From assembly GCF_019599265.1 (NCBI RefSeq), contig NZ_JAHZTC010000004.1:186001-250000 (forward strand): a DNA stretch of 64,000 bases, read 5' to 3'. The stretch is from Pontibacter sp. HSC-14F20 (lineage in GTDB: Bacteria > Bacteroidota > Bacteroidia > Cytophagales > Hymenobacteraceae). A program made the translations under genes and the position numbers. Position 1 is the first letter of the stretch; every line of letters starts with the position of its first letter. This document shows positions 17,547 through 25,664 of the stretch, in pieces. A model generated the notes under the pieces. The model saw only the letters and a program-made list of their open reading frames with translations, had not been told where the DNA came from and searched no databases.

Positions 17547-18488
17547 TTAAGCTTTGGCGGCGTTGATGTTGTCGAGCGCTTCCATTACTTCTTTCACGTG
17601 ACCGCGTGACGTCTCCAGCAGTTGCTTCTCGTCTTCGTTCAGTTGCAGTTCGATGATCTTCTCGATACCGTTTTTGCCCAGGATTACCGGAACACCCAGG
17701 TATACGCCATCGATGCCGTACTCACCTTCGAGCTTCACACAAACAGGGAACACACGGCGCTGGTCGCGCACGATCGCCTCCACCATCTGAGCAGCCGCAG
17801 AGCCCGGGGCATACCAGGCAGAAGTACCCATCAGTTTCACCAGTTCACCACCCCCGTTCTTGGTGCGGTCAACAATAGCGTTCAGTGTTTCTTCGTCGAT
17901 CAACTCAGTTACCGGGATGCCACCTACTGTTGTGTAGCGTGGAAGTGGAACCATGGTATCGCCGTGGCCACCCATTAATACTGCCTGGATGTCTTTTGGA
18001 GATACGTTCAGGGCCTCAGCCAAGAATGCTCTGTAGCGGGCAGTATCCAGGATACCAGCCATACCCATAACCTTGGTGCGAGGCAGTTTAGAGGTGATAT
18101 GCGCTGCGTACGTCATCACGTCAAGTGGGTTAGATACCACGATGATGATGGCGTCAGGCGAGTGCTTCACGATGTTCTCAGTTACCGACTGCACGATACC
18201 GGCGTTGGTAGAGATAAGGTCATCGCGCGTCATGCCCGGCTTGCGTGGCAGACCAGATGTGATTACTACCACGTCAGAACCCGCAGTTTTGCTGTAATCG
18301 TTGGTTACGCCAACAGTACGCGTGTCGTATAGGTTGATGGGAGCTTTCTGCCAGATATCAAGCGCTTTGCCCTCAGCAAAACCTTCTTTAATATCCACTA
18401 AAACTACTTCGTTCGCGATTTCGCGGTAAGCCAATACATCAGCGCATGTCGCACCAACGTTACCAGCTCCAACTACGGTTACTTTCAT
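17547..18488 (-). CDS. mdh: Malate dehydrogenase
   Basis: NAD-dependent malate/oxaloacetate interconversion in the citric acid cycle, 313 residues. It is of the lactate dehydrogenase-like type: GAGNVGA nucleotide loop at the N-terminus, ITSGLPRKPGMTR substrate loop with the Arg that selects malate over lactate, VSNPLDV, and MGGHGDTMVPL with the catalytic His. Length is normal. It is transcribed alone with its own terminator; the upstream gene tilS is separated by 160 bases that hold a repeat. Confidence 0.97.
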   Translation of the reverse strand: MKVTVVGAGNVGATCADVLAYREIANEVVLVDIKEGFAEGKALDIWQKAPINLYDTRTVGVTNDYSKTAGSDVVVITSGLPRKPGMTRDDLISTNAGIVQSVTENIVKHSPDAIIIVVSNPLDVMTYAAHITSKLPRTKVMGMAGILDTARYRAFLAEALNVSPKDIQAVLMGGHGDTMVPLPRYTTVGGIPVTELIDEETLNAIVDRTKNGGGELVKLMGTSAWYAPGSAAAQMVEAIVRDQRRVFPVCVKLEGEYGIDGVYLGVPVILGKNGIEKIIELQLNEDEKQLLETSRGHVKEVMEALDNINAAKA

Positions 18489-18572
18489 TGTAGGATATAC
18501 TTTAATTATGGTTTGAGAATCAGTTTACTTCCGTAAAAGTAGAAAAATCTATTGTTAAAAGCGTGCTTTTCG

Positions 18573-18652
18573 GACAAAAGACTATGTAACAAAAGACAAA
18601 GGATTTTTAATTATCCGTACATGAAGTCTTTTGTCTAGGATTCATTTGTCAG
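18573..18652. repeat. GTCTTTTGTC-type inverted repeat downstream of tilS
   Basis: GACAAAAGACT (18573-18583) pairs perfectly with AGTCTTTTGTC (18624-18634); further partial copies (ACAAAAGACAAAGGAT and GGATTCATTTGTC) lie between and beside them. The right end touches the tilS stop codon. Related words occur at 20081-20101 and 61594-61670. Confidence 0.7.
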
Positions 18653-19986
18653 GAAGCCGCAGGCTTCCGCTGCAACGAGACTTCCAGCACCTGTTCTGTT
18701 TTTTCCGTCACTTTAAAGCGGTTGTCGAGTCGCTGGCCCACAATCCAAACAATAGACTGCTCTGATACCAATACCAGCGTTTTAGCTTTAAGGTTGGCCG
18801 GGATCTTCTTGTCGATCAGGAAATCGCTGATTTTCTTTTTGCCGTTCATGCCGAGCGGTACAAACCAGTCGCCTTCCTGCCAGGGGCGCAACTTCAGAGG
18901 AAATTTGAGCAGGCCGGCATCCAGGGCAGCCACATGGGGTTTTGTGTTGAGCTTATATTCACTGGCTGGTACATAACGCAGCGTTAGGTATACATGCTCT
19001 TCATTTACTTCAGTCTGACCTTCGGCTATGATTACACTCCCAAACCGATTCAGGTTGCGGGGCGTGATCACGAGCTGGTCGCGGTCTTTGACCAGGGTAT
19101 GGCTCGGTGAGTCGAACTGTTTGCCCGGTATACCTTCCAGCGCCTCCACCAGTTCCAGCACCACGGTATAGTTGAAGTTAAAAGGTCTCAACAGCTCGTG
19201 CAGCACAACCGGCAGGCCCGTTGCGTTCAACGGCACCAGCGACAGGTACACGGCACCTTCAGCTTCTTTAAAACATTGCTGGCGCAGGTTGTCGATGTAG
19301 GCGTGCACGATCGCCTCGGCCTGACTTACCCGCTCGGCCGTGTGCTGCATGGTTTCCTCCAGGTTCGGGTTGATTTCCTTGAGCACCGGAATTACCTCAT
19401 GCCTGATTTTGTTGCGCTGGTACTTTGTTGTCTCGTTGGATATGTCTTCCCGCCAGATCAATCGCTGCTCGGTTACGAAATCGAAAATATCGTCTTTGGC
19501 AACGGTGAGCATCGGCCGGATAATGTGGCCGTTCTGGGCAGGTATTCCATGAAGCCCTGCCATACCTGTGCCTTTGGTGAGGTGCAGCAATATGGTCTCT
19601 GTCAGGTCGTTGCTATGATGAGCTGTGGCAATGTAGTCGTAACCTTCCTGCTGGCGTACCTGTTCAAACCAGGTATAGCGTAGTGTACGGGCTGCCATCT
19701 GAATCGAGAGTTTCTCCTGCGCAGCAAAAGCACGGGTATCAAAATTTTCGGTATAAAAGGGCACCTCGTACTTTTTGGCCAGCTTTTTGGCGAAGAGTTG
19801 GTCGGCCTCTGCGTCTTCGGCACGTAGCCCGAAGTTGCAATGCGCAATGGCAAACGTATACTTAAGCTGGTGCAGCACTTCGCAAAGCACGATGGAGTCG
19901 ATGCCGCCACTCACAGCCGCCAGTATTTTGCTGTCAGGCTCGCAAAGGGTATGGGATTGGATGAAACCGGAAACTTTCTTTAGCAT
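18649..19986 (-). CDS. tilS: tRNA(Ile)-lysidine synthase
   Basis: Modifies C34 of the CAU-anticodon isoleucine tRNA to lysidine so that it reads AUA. 445 residues. The PP-loop SGGIDS (26-31) of the N-type ATP pyrophosphatase domain is clear, followed by the TATAHHSNDLTET region and a C-terminal substrate-binding domain containing GMNGKKKISDFLIDKKIP. This is essential in bacteria. It is of interest here because AUA codons are common in this window, created by the frequent AGGTATA word. Divergent from the ostA-like gene. Confidence 0.94.
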   Translation of the reverse strand: MLKKVSGFIQSHTLCEPDSKILAAVSGGIDSIVLCEVLHQLKYTFAIAHCNFGLRAEDAEADQLFAKKLAKKYEVPFYTENFDTRAFAAQEKLSIQMAARTLRYTWFEQVRQQEGYDYIATAHHSNDLTETILLHLTKGTGMAGLHGIPAQNGHIIRPMLTVAKDDIFDFVTEQRLIWREDISNETTKYQRNKIRHEVIPVLKEINPNLEETMQHTAERVSQAEAIVHAYIDNLRQQCFKEAEGAVYLSLVPLNATGLPVVLHELLRPFNFNYTVVLELVEALEGIPGKQFDSPSHTLVKDRDQLVITPRNLNRFGSVIIAEGQTEVNEEHVYLTLRYVPASEYKLNTKPHVAALDAGLLKFPLKLRPWQEGDWFVPLGMNGKKKISDFLIDKKIPANLKAKTLVLVSEQSIVWIVGQRLDNRFKVTEKTEQVLEVSLQRKPAAS

Positions 19987-20011
19987 AAGGCAGCGGCTGG
20001 TATATTTTTTA

Positions 20012-20019
20012 TAATTTTG
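20012..20019 (+). promoter_or_regulatory. Possible -7 element upstream of the ostA-like gene
   Basis: TAATTTTG matches TAnnTTTG exactly, 89 bases before the ostA-like start. I see no TTG at the ideal distance upstream, so this is a weak call. Confidence 0.35.
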
Positions 20020-20080
20020 AAGTTAAGATCAGGCAAAGGCCACAGGTATAGAAACGTCGAAATAAAACGTTGCTCCTGAT

Positions 20081-20101
20081 GAAGTCCTTGTCTTTTGTCC
20101 A
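20081..20101 (+). repeat. Single copy of the GTCTTTTGTC repeat
   Basis: GAAGTCCTTGTCTTTTGTCC, six bases upstream of the ostA-like start codon. It shares AAGTC(C/T)TT and GTCTTTTGTC with copies at 18623-18634 and 61634-61652. Confidence 0.6.
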
Positions 20102-20107
20102 TAAAGC

Positions 20108-21964
20108 ATGAACATCACAAAATTAGTCTATTCTATTCTCTTTACGCTATTGTCGTTGACAGTTTTGGCGCAGGAGCAACAGCAGCAGAAACCTCCGGTG
20201 AAATTGCGCCAGGCCACGCAGCAGGTGCGACCGCCGCAGCCGCCAAAGATTGTGCCGCAGCAACAGCCACCGCAGCCACGCATCAACCAGCCGCAGCAGG
20301 CACCCCAGCAGCCCCGCACTACGCCGCAACAGGATACGCTGCGTCGCGTCCAAACACCGGCACAACAAGGTCCTCAGCAGCAGGGACAACAGGATCGGGT
20401 AGAATTGAAAGGTGCGGATGACCTGGTTGGTACCACGATCAACGGAAAGCGTGTCAACAAACTGATCGGGAACGTGATTTTTCAGCAGAAGGAGACCTTT
20501 CTATATGCTGATTCTGTTTACCAGTACCGGGATAGCGAGATACTGGAAGCTTTCGGCAACGTGCGCATCAACCAGGCTGACACTGTTACTATGACTGGAT
20601 CGAAAGCGGTGTACGATGGTGCCAAACGCACCGCCAAAATGAGCGGTGGGGTAACGATGCAGGATCCTAACATGACGCTTACGACGCCAACCCTGGACTA
20701 TAACATGGATTCACGCACGGCGGTCTATACCGAGGGTGGTACCATTGTGCAGCCTAATAACCGCCTGCAGAGCCAGCGCGGCACCTACGATACCAATACG
20801 AAAGTCTTCACTTTTCAGCAAAATGTAAAAGTATTCTCGCCTGATTACGAAATCACGGCCCAGAATATGCGCTACAACACCGAAAGCGAGGTGGTATACT
20901 TCCAGGGGCCAACTTTTATCAAAGGACAAAACGGTGACCTTTATGCGGAACAGGGTACATATAATACTGTCACCAAAGTATCACGTTTTGGTCGCAATGC
21001 CTACATCGTGACGCCGGAGTACCGTTTGGGAGGGGATGACCTGTATTATGACGAAGGCCGTGGTTATGGCGAGGCAAAAGTGAACATGACCATGCGCTCA
21101 CTTAAAGATGATGTGACGATTCGTGGGCAAGTGGGGCGCTACTGGCGCGACCAGGGCTTGGCCAAGGTATGGGGAAGTCCGGTGATGGAATCGATCATGG
21201 ATGGCGATACCCTGTATATGGCCGCCGATTCGCTGATTTCGCAGGAAGCCAAGGCGGACGGACAGCCGAGCATGCTGTTTGCGTTCAAAAATGTAAAAAT
21301 TTTCAAGTCAGACCTGCAGGGTACGTGCGATTCACTGAGCTACAACCGCACCGATTCCCTCATGTACATGCACCGCGACCCGACACTTTGGAGCGAGCAG
21401 AGCCAGATTGTGGGCGATACGATTCGCATTCATATGCGCAATAAAACGATCGACAAGATGTACATCTTTAGTAACTCCTTTATTACCTCAGAAGACTCAC
21501 TCCAAAACTACAACCAGGTAAAAGGCCGTAACATGGTGGCGCATTTTCAGGAAGGGCGTATGCGGCGGGTAAATGTGAATGGCAACGGAGAAAGCATTTA
21601 TTTTGCGCTGGAGGGCGATTCGGTGCTGACTGGTATGAACAGGGCCATATGTAGTGACATGGTTTTGAACTTTGCAGAAAATAAACTCAAATCTATTTCG
21701 TTTCTTGTAAATCCGGAAGCTAAGTTTATACCGCCGCACGAGTTGCAGGCCTCCGAACGAAGGCTGGAAGGATTTGCCTGGCTAGAAGAGCTCAGACCGG
21801 ATAAAAAAGAGGTGCTGGCACCCCGGGAACCGGTAAAAGAGCCGATTTCTCCTGCAAAAGCCGCCGAGCCTGCAAAAGGCAAAGCATCGGGTGCCAAGCC
21901 AAAGCAGTCTCAACCCAAAAAGCCTGCTGCCGGAGCTGTCAAGCAGACACCGAACCCTCAGTAA
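20108..21964 (+). CDS. OstA-like protein (LptA/LptD-related)
   Basis: Exported 618-residue protein likely involved in moving lipopolysaccharide to the outer membrane. A signal peptide (1-21, ending VLAQ) is followed by a striking Gln/Pro-rich stretch (22-95). Then come OstA-type beta repeats (GNVIFQQKETFLYADS, EAFGNVRINQADT, SGGVTMQDP, AKMSGG), which in LptA and the LptD N-terminus bind lipid chains. The C-terminal 50 residues are Lys/Pro/Ala-rich. In Bacteroidota such large OstA-like proteins are common; the exact step is inferred. It is followed by bamD, the other outer-membrane assembly gene here. Confidence 0.85.
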   Translation: MNITKLVYSILFTLLSLTVLAQEQQQQKPPVKLRQATQQVRPPQPPKIVPQQQPPQPRINQPQQAPQQPRTTPQQDTLRRVQTPAQQGPQQQGQQDRVELKGADDLVGTTINGKRVNKLIGNVIFQQKETFLYADSVYQYRDSEILEAFGNVRINQADTVTMTGSKAVYDGAKRTAKMSGGVTMQDPNMTLTTPTLDYNMDSRTAVYTEGGTIVQPNNRLQSQRGTYDTNTKVFTFQQNVKVFSPDYEITAQNMRYNTESEVVYFQGPTFIKGQNGDLYAEQGTYNTVTKVSRFGRNAYIVTPEYRLGGDDLYYDEGRGYGEAKVNMTMRSLKDDVTIRGQVGRYWRDQGLAKVWGSPVMESIMDGDTLYMAADSLISQEAKADGQPSMLFAFKNVKIFKSDLQGTCDSLSYNRTDSLMYMHRDPTLWSEQSQIVGDTIRIHMRNKTIDKMYIFSNSFITSEDSLQNYNQVKGRNMVAHFQEGRMRRVNVNGNGESIYFALEGDSVLTGMNRAICSDMVLNFAENKLKSISFLVNPEAKFIPPHELQASERRLEGFAWLEELRPDKKEVLAPREPVKEPISPAKAAEPAKGKASGAKPKQSQPKKPAAGAVKQTPNPQ

Positions 21965-21981
21965 ACACTGTATATTCACGC

Positions 21982-22012
21982 TTGTAAATCACAGGGATAT
22001 TGTATAATTTTG
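21982..22012 (+). promoter_or_regulatory. Bacteroidota-type promoter for bamD
   Basis: TTG at 21982-21984, 20-base spacer, TAATTTTG at 22005-22012. The predicted start of transcription (about 22018-22020) falls on or next to the ATG of bamD at 22020, implying a leaderless or almost leaderless mRNA. Confidence 0.7.
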
Positions 22013-22019
22013 CCCGTTC

Positions 22020-22844
22020 ATGAACAAAGGAATCCTGCATACCGTCGTAATGTTGTGCCTGTTGGTTTTTGCAACCAGCTGCAGCAACTTCCAGAAGCTA
22101 TTGAAAAGCAACGACGTTGACCTGAAATACAAAGCCGCGCTCGAGTATTACGAGAAAGGGGACTACTACCGTGCAAACCAACTGTTGGAGCAGGTAATGC
22201 CTTTAATGACGGGTAGAGTTGAAGCTGAAAAAGCCCGTTTCTATTACGCCAACACACATTACCAGCAGCGGGAGTACATGCTGAGCGCTTTCCAGTTCCG
22301 CACTTTCTTCGAAACATTCCCGCGTAGCGAAATGGCTGAAGAGGCCATGTTCCTGCAGGCTAAGTCGCTCTATAACGACTCGCCGGACTATGAGCAGGAC
22401 CAGACCAGTACCGTAACAGCCATGGAGTCTATTCAGGAGTTCTTGGTGCGCTACCCGAACAGCCAGTATGCCGCAGAGGCCAACACCATGTTCGATGATC
22501 TGAGCGCGAAGCTGGATCTGAAATCCTTTGAAAGTGCCCGTCTGTACTACAAACTGCGTTACTACAGGTCGGCTGTAGTGGCCTTTACAAACTTCCTGCG
22601 CGAAAATCCGTCTTCACCTTACAGCGAGGAGGCTTCTTACCTAAGAGTAGACGCACAGTATCGGTTTGCGCTGGAAAGTGTGCCCGACAAGCAGCAGGAG
22701 CGTTACATGGAGGCTGTAGACTTTTACCAGGCCTTCATCGACCAGTATCCGGACAGCCGTTTCCTGCGTAGTGCCGAACAGGTATACACCAACACGCAGA
22801 GCGAGCTCGAGAAAATAAAGAAAAATAACCCAAGCAATTCATAA
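22020..22844 (+). CDS. bamD: Outer membrane assembly lipoprotein BamD
   Basis: Lipoprotein of the BAM complex that folds beta-barrel proteins into the outer membrane, 274 residues. The lipobox ends at Cys21 (VFATSC). The mature part is built of TPR helices, for example ALEYYEKGDYYRANQLLEQ and AFQFRTFFETFPRSE, in the usual BamD order. ATG 22020 is required for a full signal peptide; the next Met (codon 11) would leave too little. The gene opens an apparent run bamD-rpoZ-coaBC-porD-like with gaps of only a few bases. Confidence 0.95.
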   Translation: MNKGILHTVVMLCLLVFATSCSNFQKLLKSNDVDLKYKAALEYYEKGDYYRANQLLEQVMPLMTGRVEAEKARFYYANTHYQQREYMLSAFQFRTFFETFPRSEMAEEAMFLQAKSLYNDSPDYEQDQTSTVTAMESIQEFLVRYPNSQYAAEANTMFDDLSAKLDLKSFESARLYYKLRYYRSAVVAFTNFLRENPSSPYSEEASYLRVDAQYRFALESVPDKQQERYMEAVDFYQAFIDQYPDSRFLRSAEQVYTNTQSELEKIKKNNPSNS

Positions 22845-22855
22845 AGCAAGTATAT

Positions 22856-23182
22856 ATGGCAGCAGTTCCATCATCAATCGTTACCCGTAACATGGCAGAT
22901 TTCGCAAAGCAGACCGGCAATGTGTACAAGTCTGTTTCGGTGATCTCTAAAAGAGCAAACCAAATTTCTGTTAAGCTCAAGGAAGAGTTGAACTCTAAAC
23001 TGGCGGAGTTTGCGACTACAGTGGATAACCTGGAGGAGGTATTTGAGAACCGTGAGCAGATCGAAATTTCTAAATACTACGAGCGCCTGCCAAAGCCAAC
23101 TAACCTGGCGATCGAGGAATTCCTGGAAGGCAATGTATACGTTCGTACACCAGACGTAGAGACTGACGAAATATCGCTGTAA
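22856..23182 (+). CDS. rpoZ: RNA polymerase omega subunit
   Basis: Small subunit that helps assemble RNA polymerase, 108 residues, of the Bacteroidota form: SIVTRNMADFAKQTGNVYKS at the N-terminus, then SKRANQIS, which corresponds to the omega helix that clamps beta prime. It lies 11 bases after bamD and 5 bases before the coaBC frame, an arrangement of rpoZ next to coaBC that is widespread in bacteria and supports the call. Confidence 0.93.
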   Translation: MAAVPSSIVTRNMADFAKQTGNVYKSVSVISKRANQISVKLKEELNSKLAEFATTVDNLEEVFENREQIEISKYYERLPKPTNLAIEEFLEGNVYVRTPDVETDEISL

Positions 23183-23187
23183 GGCGC

Positions 23188-23748
23188 ATGCTCCGGAATC
23201 GGAAAATAGTATTGGGAGTTTGCGGAAGTATAGCTGCGTATAAAGCAGCCATGTTGGTCCGCTTACTCGTAAAAGCAGAAGCAGAAGTACAGGTAATCCT
23301 GACCACTTCTGCTTCTGCCTTTATAACCCCGCTCACACTGGCAACCCTTTCCAAACGGCCGGTGCTCACTGAGTTTGTGCTCAACGAGCAGGGCGTCTGG
23401 AACAACCACGTAGAACTGGGTCTTTGGGCCGATGCCATGGTGATAGCACCTGCCAGCGCCAACACAGTAGCCAAATTTGCCAACGGATTCTGTGACAACC
23501 TGCTTTCAGCCACTTATCTGTCGGCACGTTGCCCTGTGTTTGTGTCCCCGGCCATGGACCTGGATATGTACCAGCACCCGGCAGTGCAAGCTAACTTTAC
23601 TAAACTGCGAGGGTATGGCAACTTCATCATTGAAGCAGGGTATGGCGAACTGGCTAGCGGACTGGTAGGGCAGGGGCGCATGGCAGAGCCCGAGGAAATT
23701 ATTTGCGTACTAGAAAACCACTTTTCAGGCATTGGAAAAACTGTTTGA
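23188..23748 (+). CDS. coaBC: CoaC half of CoaBC, phosphopantothenoylcysteine decarboxylase
   Basis: Flavoprotein that decarboxylates phosphopantothenoylcysteine in coenzyme A synthesis, 186 residues. VCGSIAAYK flavin loop, NNHVEL with the catalytic His, PASANTVAKFANG and SPAMDLDMY are visible. The usual substrate-loop Cys (ACG in E. coli) is replaced by LASGL, which I believe is normal in this phylum. The frame ends in TGA at 23746-23748, while the ligase half continues in the +1 frame from about 23732. CoaBC is normally one protein of about 400 residues; removing one base near 23734-23740 would give a single frame of 400 residues (23188-24391). Confidence 0.88.
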   Translation: MLRNRKIVLGVCGSIAAYKAAMLVRLLVKAEAEVQVILTTSASAFITPLTLATLSKRPVLTEFVLNEQGVWNNHVELGLWADAMVIAPASANTVAKFANGFCDNLLSATYLSARCPVFVSPAMDLDMYQHPAVQANFTKLRGYGNFIIEAGYGELASGLVGQGRMAEPEEIICVLENHFSGIGKTV

Positions 23749-24391
23749 GGGCAAAACCGTGGTGCTGACCGCCGGCCCAACGTATGAGCCGATTGATCCG
23801 GTGCGTTTTATCGGTAATCATTCTACAGGCAAAATGGGCTATGCACTGGCCGAGTGTTTTGCCAGTCGGGGTGCTCAGGTACAGCTGGTGGCAGGCCCTA
23901 CTAATTTGCAGGCACAGCATGAAGGTATAACGGTGACGCCTGTCACGACAGCCGACGAAATGTATGCGGCCGTAAAACGGCTGGCTCCTGCAGCTGACAT
24001 CTGGGTGTTTGCTGCCGCCGTAGCCGATTACAAACCCAAAGTCGTTGCTACCAAAAAGATAAAAAAAACCGGTGCCGAACTGACTATTGAACTCGTGAAG
24101 AACGTTGATATAGCAGCTGCGCTCGGCAAAGAGAAGCGGGAAAATCAGTTTGCCTTAGGCTTTGCCCTGGAGACAGACAACGAAGACAGCAACGCACGCG
24201 AAAAGCTGAAAAAGAAGAACCTGAACATGATCGTGCTGAATTCGCTCAACGACCCGGGCGCTGGTTTTAAGCACGATACAAATAAAATCACTATTATTGA
24301 GGAAAATAAGACCACAGCTTTTGAACTGAAACACAAAAGCGAAGTGGCACAGGATATCGTCAACCTGATCTGGGAGAGACTCTATGTTTAA
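23732..24391 (+). CDS. coaBC: CoaB half of CoaBC, phosphopantothenate-cysteine ligase
   Basis: Ligase that joins cysteine to 4'-phosphopantothenate, 219 residues in the frame following the decarboxylase. LTAGPTYEPIDPVRFIGNHSTGKMG is the nucleotide and dimer region, AAAVADYKP and KK-IKK follow, and ALGFALETD and NMIVLNSLND are typical CoaB motifs. The only start near the domain boundary is TTG 23732 (LEKLFEGKTVVL), 17 bases inside the upstream frame. It is either a separately translated gene coupled by overlap, the product of a +1 ribosomal frameshift, or one half of a gene broken by a one-base insertion or sequencing error. Confidence 0.86.
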   Translation: MEKLFEGKTVVLTAGPTYEPIDPVRFIGNHSTGKMGYALAECFASRGAQVQLVAGPTNLQAQHEGITVTPVTTADEMYAAVKRLAPAADIWVFAAAVADYKPKVVATKKIKKTGAELTIELVKNVDIAAALGKEKRENQFALGFALETDNEDSNAREKLKKKNLNMIVLNSLNDPGAGFKHDTNKITIIEENKTTAFELKHKSEVAQDIVNLIWERLYV

Positions 24392-25289
24392 GCGACTGTT
24401 TGTTTTGCTGTGTGTGATGGGAATAGCCTTGGGAGCGCGTGCCCAGGAGCTGCAGTGCGATGTGGTGGTAAACAGCGAACAGGTAGCTTTTGCAGACCGG
24501 CAACTGTTCACCGAAATGCAGAACCGCATTTTTGAGTTTATGAACAACCGCCGCTGGACAAACCAATCTTACAGAGTAGATGAGCGCATTAAATGCCGTA
24601 TCCTGATCAACCTGACCGAAATGCCTGAAGTTGGTACTTTCCGGGCCAATGTGCAGGTTGTGTCGGTACGGCCAGCTTACGGTACCGGCTACGAGTCCAC
24701 TCTTTTCTCGTTCATTGACCGTGACTGGCTTTTCCAGTTCAACGAAGCACAACCACTCGACTTTGCCGAAAATAACTTTACCGGCAACCTGTCGGCGATG
24801 CTCGCTTTCTACGCCTACATGATTATTGGGATGGATAACGACAGCTTTTCCAAACTGGGCGGTTCGCCTTCTTTTGACAGGGCACGTGGTATCCTGAACC
24901 TGGCGGCTTCACAGAACTCTATTTTCCCGGGTTGGCGTCCGTTTGAGGGGAACCGAAACCGCTACTGGATGATCGACAACATGCAGGACCCCGTATTTAT
25001 CCCTTTTAGGGAAGGCATTTATGCGATGCACCGCGAGGGAATGGACATCATGGTGCAGGATCCGGAAAAGGCCCGCAAGGCCACTTTAGAAGTATTGCGC
25101 AATATCCAGAAAATATCGCAGCAGAAGCCCGGCGCGGCGGTAATTCGCTCTTTCTTTGAAGCCAAGTCGGATGAGCTGGTGCATGTTTTCAAAACTGCCG
25201 CACCAGCCGACAAGCAGGCTGCCTATACCTTGCTCACGCAGGTTGACCCTACCAACAACACCAAATACGAAGTGCTGCTCCAGCGCTAA
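24384..25289 (+). CDS. porD: PorD-like (DUF4835) type IX secretion protein
   Basis: Exported 301-residue protein of the DUF4835 family; the Porphyromonas gingivalis member PorD is needed for type IX secretion. The signal peptide ends ALGARAQ. Recognisable features are FADRQLFTEMQNRIFEFMNNR, CRILINLTEMP, and NFTGNLSAMLAFYAYMIIGMD. It overlaps coaB by 8 bases, so it is translated from the same message. Together with the T9SS sorting domain on the large protein at 35.5 kb it shows that this organism has the system, though no core T9SS genes lie in the window. Confidence 0.88.
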   Translation: MFKRLFVLLCVMGIALGARAQELQCDVVVNSEQVAFADRQLFTEMQNRIFEFMNNRRWTNQSYRVDERIKCRILINLTEMPEVGTFRANVQVVSVRPAYGTGYESTLFSFIDRDWLFQFNEAQPLDFAENNFTGNLSAMLAFYAYMIIGMDNDSFSKLGGSPSFDRARGILNLAASQNSIFPGWRPFEGNRNRYWMIDNMQDPVFIPFREGIYAMHREGMDIMVQDPEKARKATLEVLRNIQKISQQKPGAAVIRSFFEAKSDELVHVFKTAAPADKQAAYTLLTQVDPTNNTKYEVLLQR

Positions 25290-25358
25290 GCCTTTTCCAA
25301 ATTTCACAGAAAGCGCGTATCTTCACGGGGCGGATGGCTATACCTGTGCGCTATACCT

Positions 25359-25589
25359 ATGGGCAAACGTCAGATCAGAATCAATCGAAACAAATTGGCC
25401 GACCACCTGCCCGATTTGCTGCAACAGCAGACGTTGCAGGTGGTGTTGAGAACCCGCGTGGTGATGCAGGGCGTGCTACAGCATGTTTCAGCTGAAGAAC
25501 TGGAGTTGCTGGACGGCCGGCGAAGCAAGCACACCATACCTGTAGCGGAGGTAGAAGAAGTGATTTACGACATAGAAGCACCTTATTAA
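25359..25589 (+). CDS. Small protein with Sm-like strand pattern, unknown
   Basis: 76-residue protein not recognised by name. It begins with a basic helix (MGKRQIRINRNKLADHL) and continues with alternating strands: LQVVLRTRVVMQGVLQHV, then LELLDGRRSKHTIPVAEV, then EEVIYD. The pattern 'basic position, turn, VxxQGxLxxV, polar strand, HTIxxxxVxxVI' is like the Sm1/Sm2 motifs of Hfq and LSm proteins. That is an inference from pattern only. It lies 69 bases after the porD-like gene and 75 before recN, possibly in the same transcript. Confidence 0.6.
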   Translation: MGKRQIRINRNKLADHLPDLLQQQTLQVVLRTRVVMQGVLQHVSAEELELLDGRRSKHTIPVAEVEEVIYDIEAPY

Positions 25590-25664
25590 AATACACCCAA
25601 ATTATCGAACTAAGTCCGGGCCTTAAGTCTTATACCTTGTGACGAACGTCTTGCATCCTGATAT

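Noticed and set aside
23701-23760. Programmed frameshift heptamer in coaBC
   Set aside because: The shift needed is +1, and I see no known +1 slippery signal; I keep it as one of three explanations and not as a feature.
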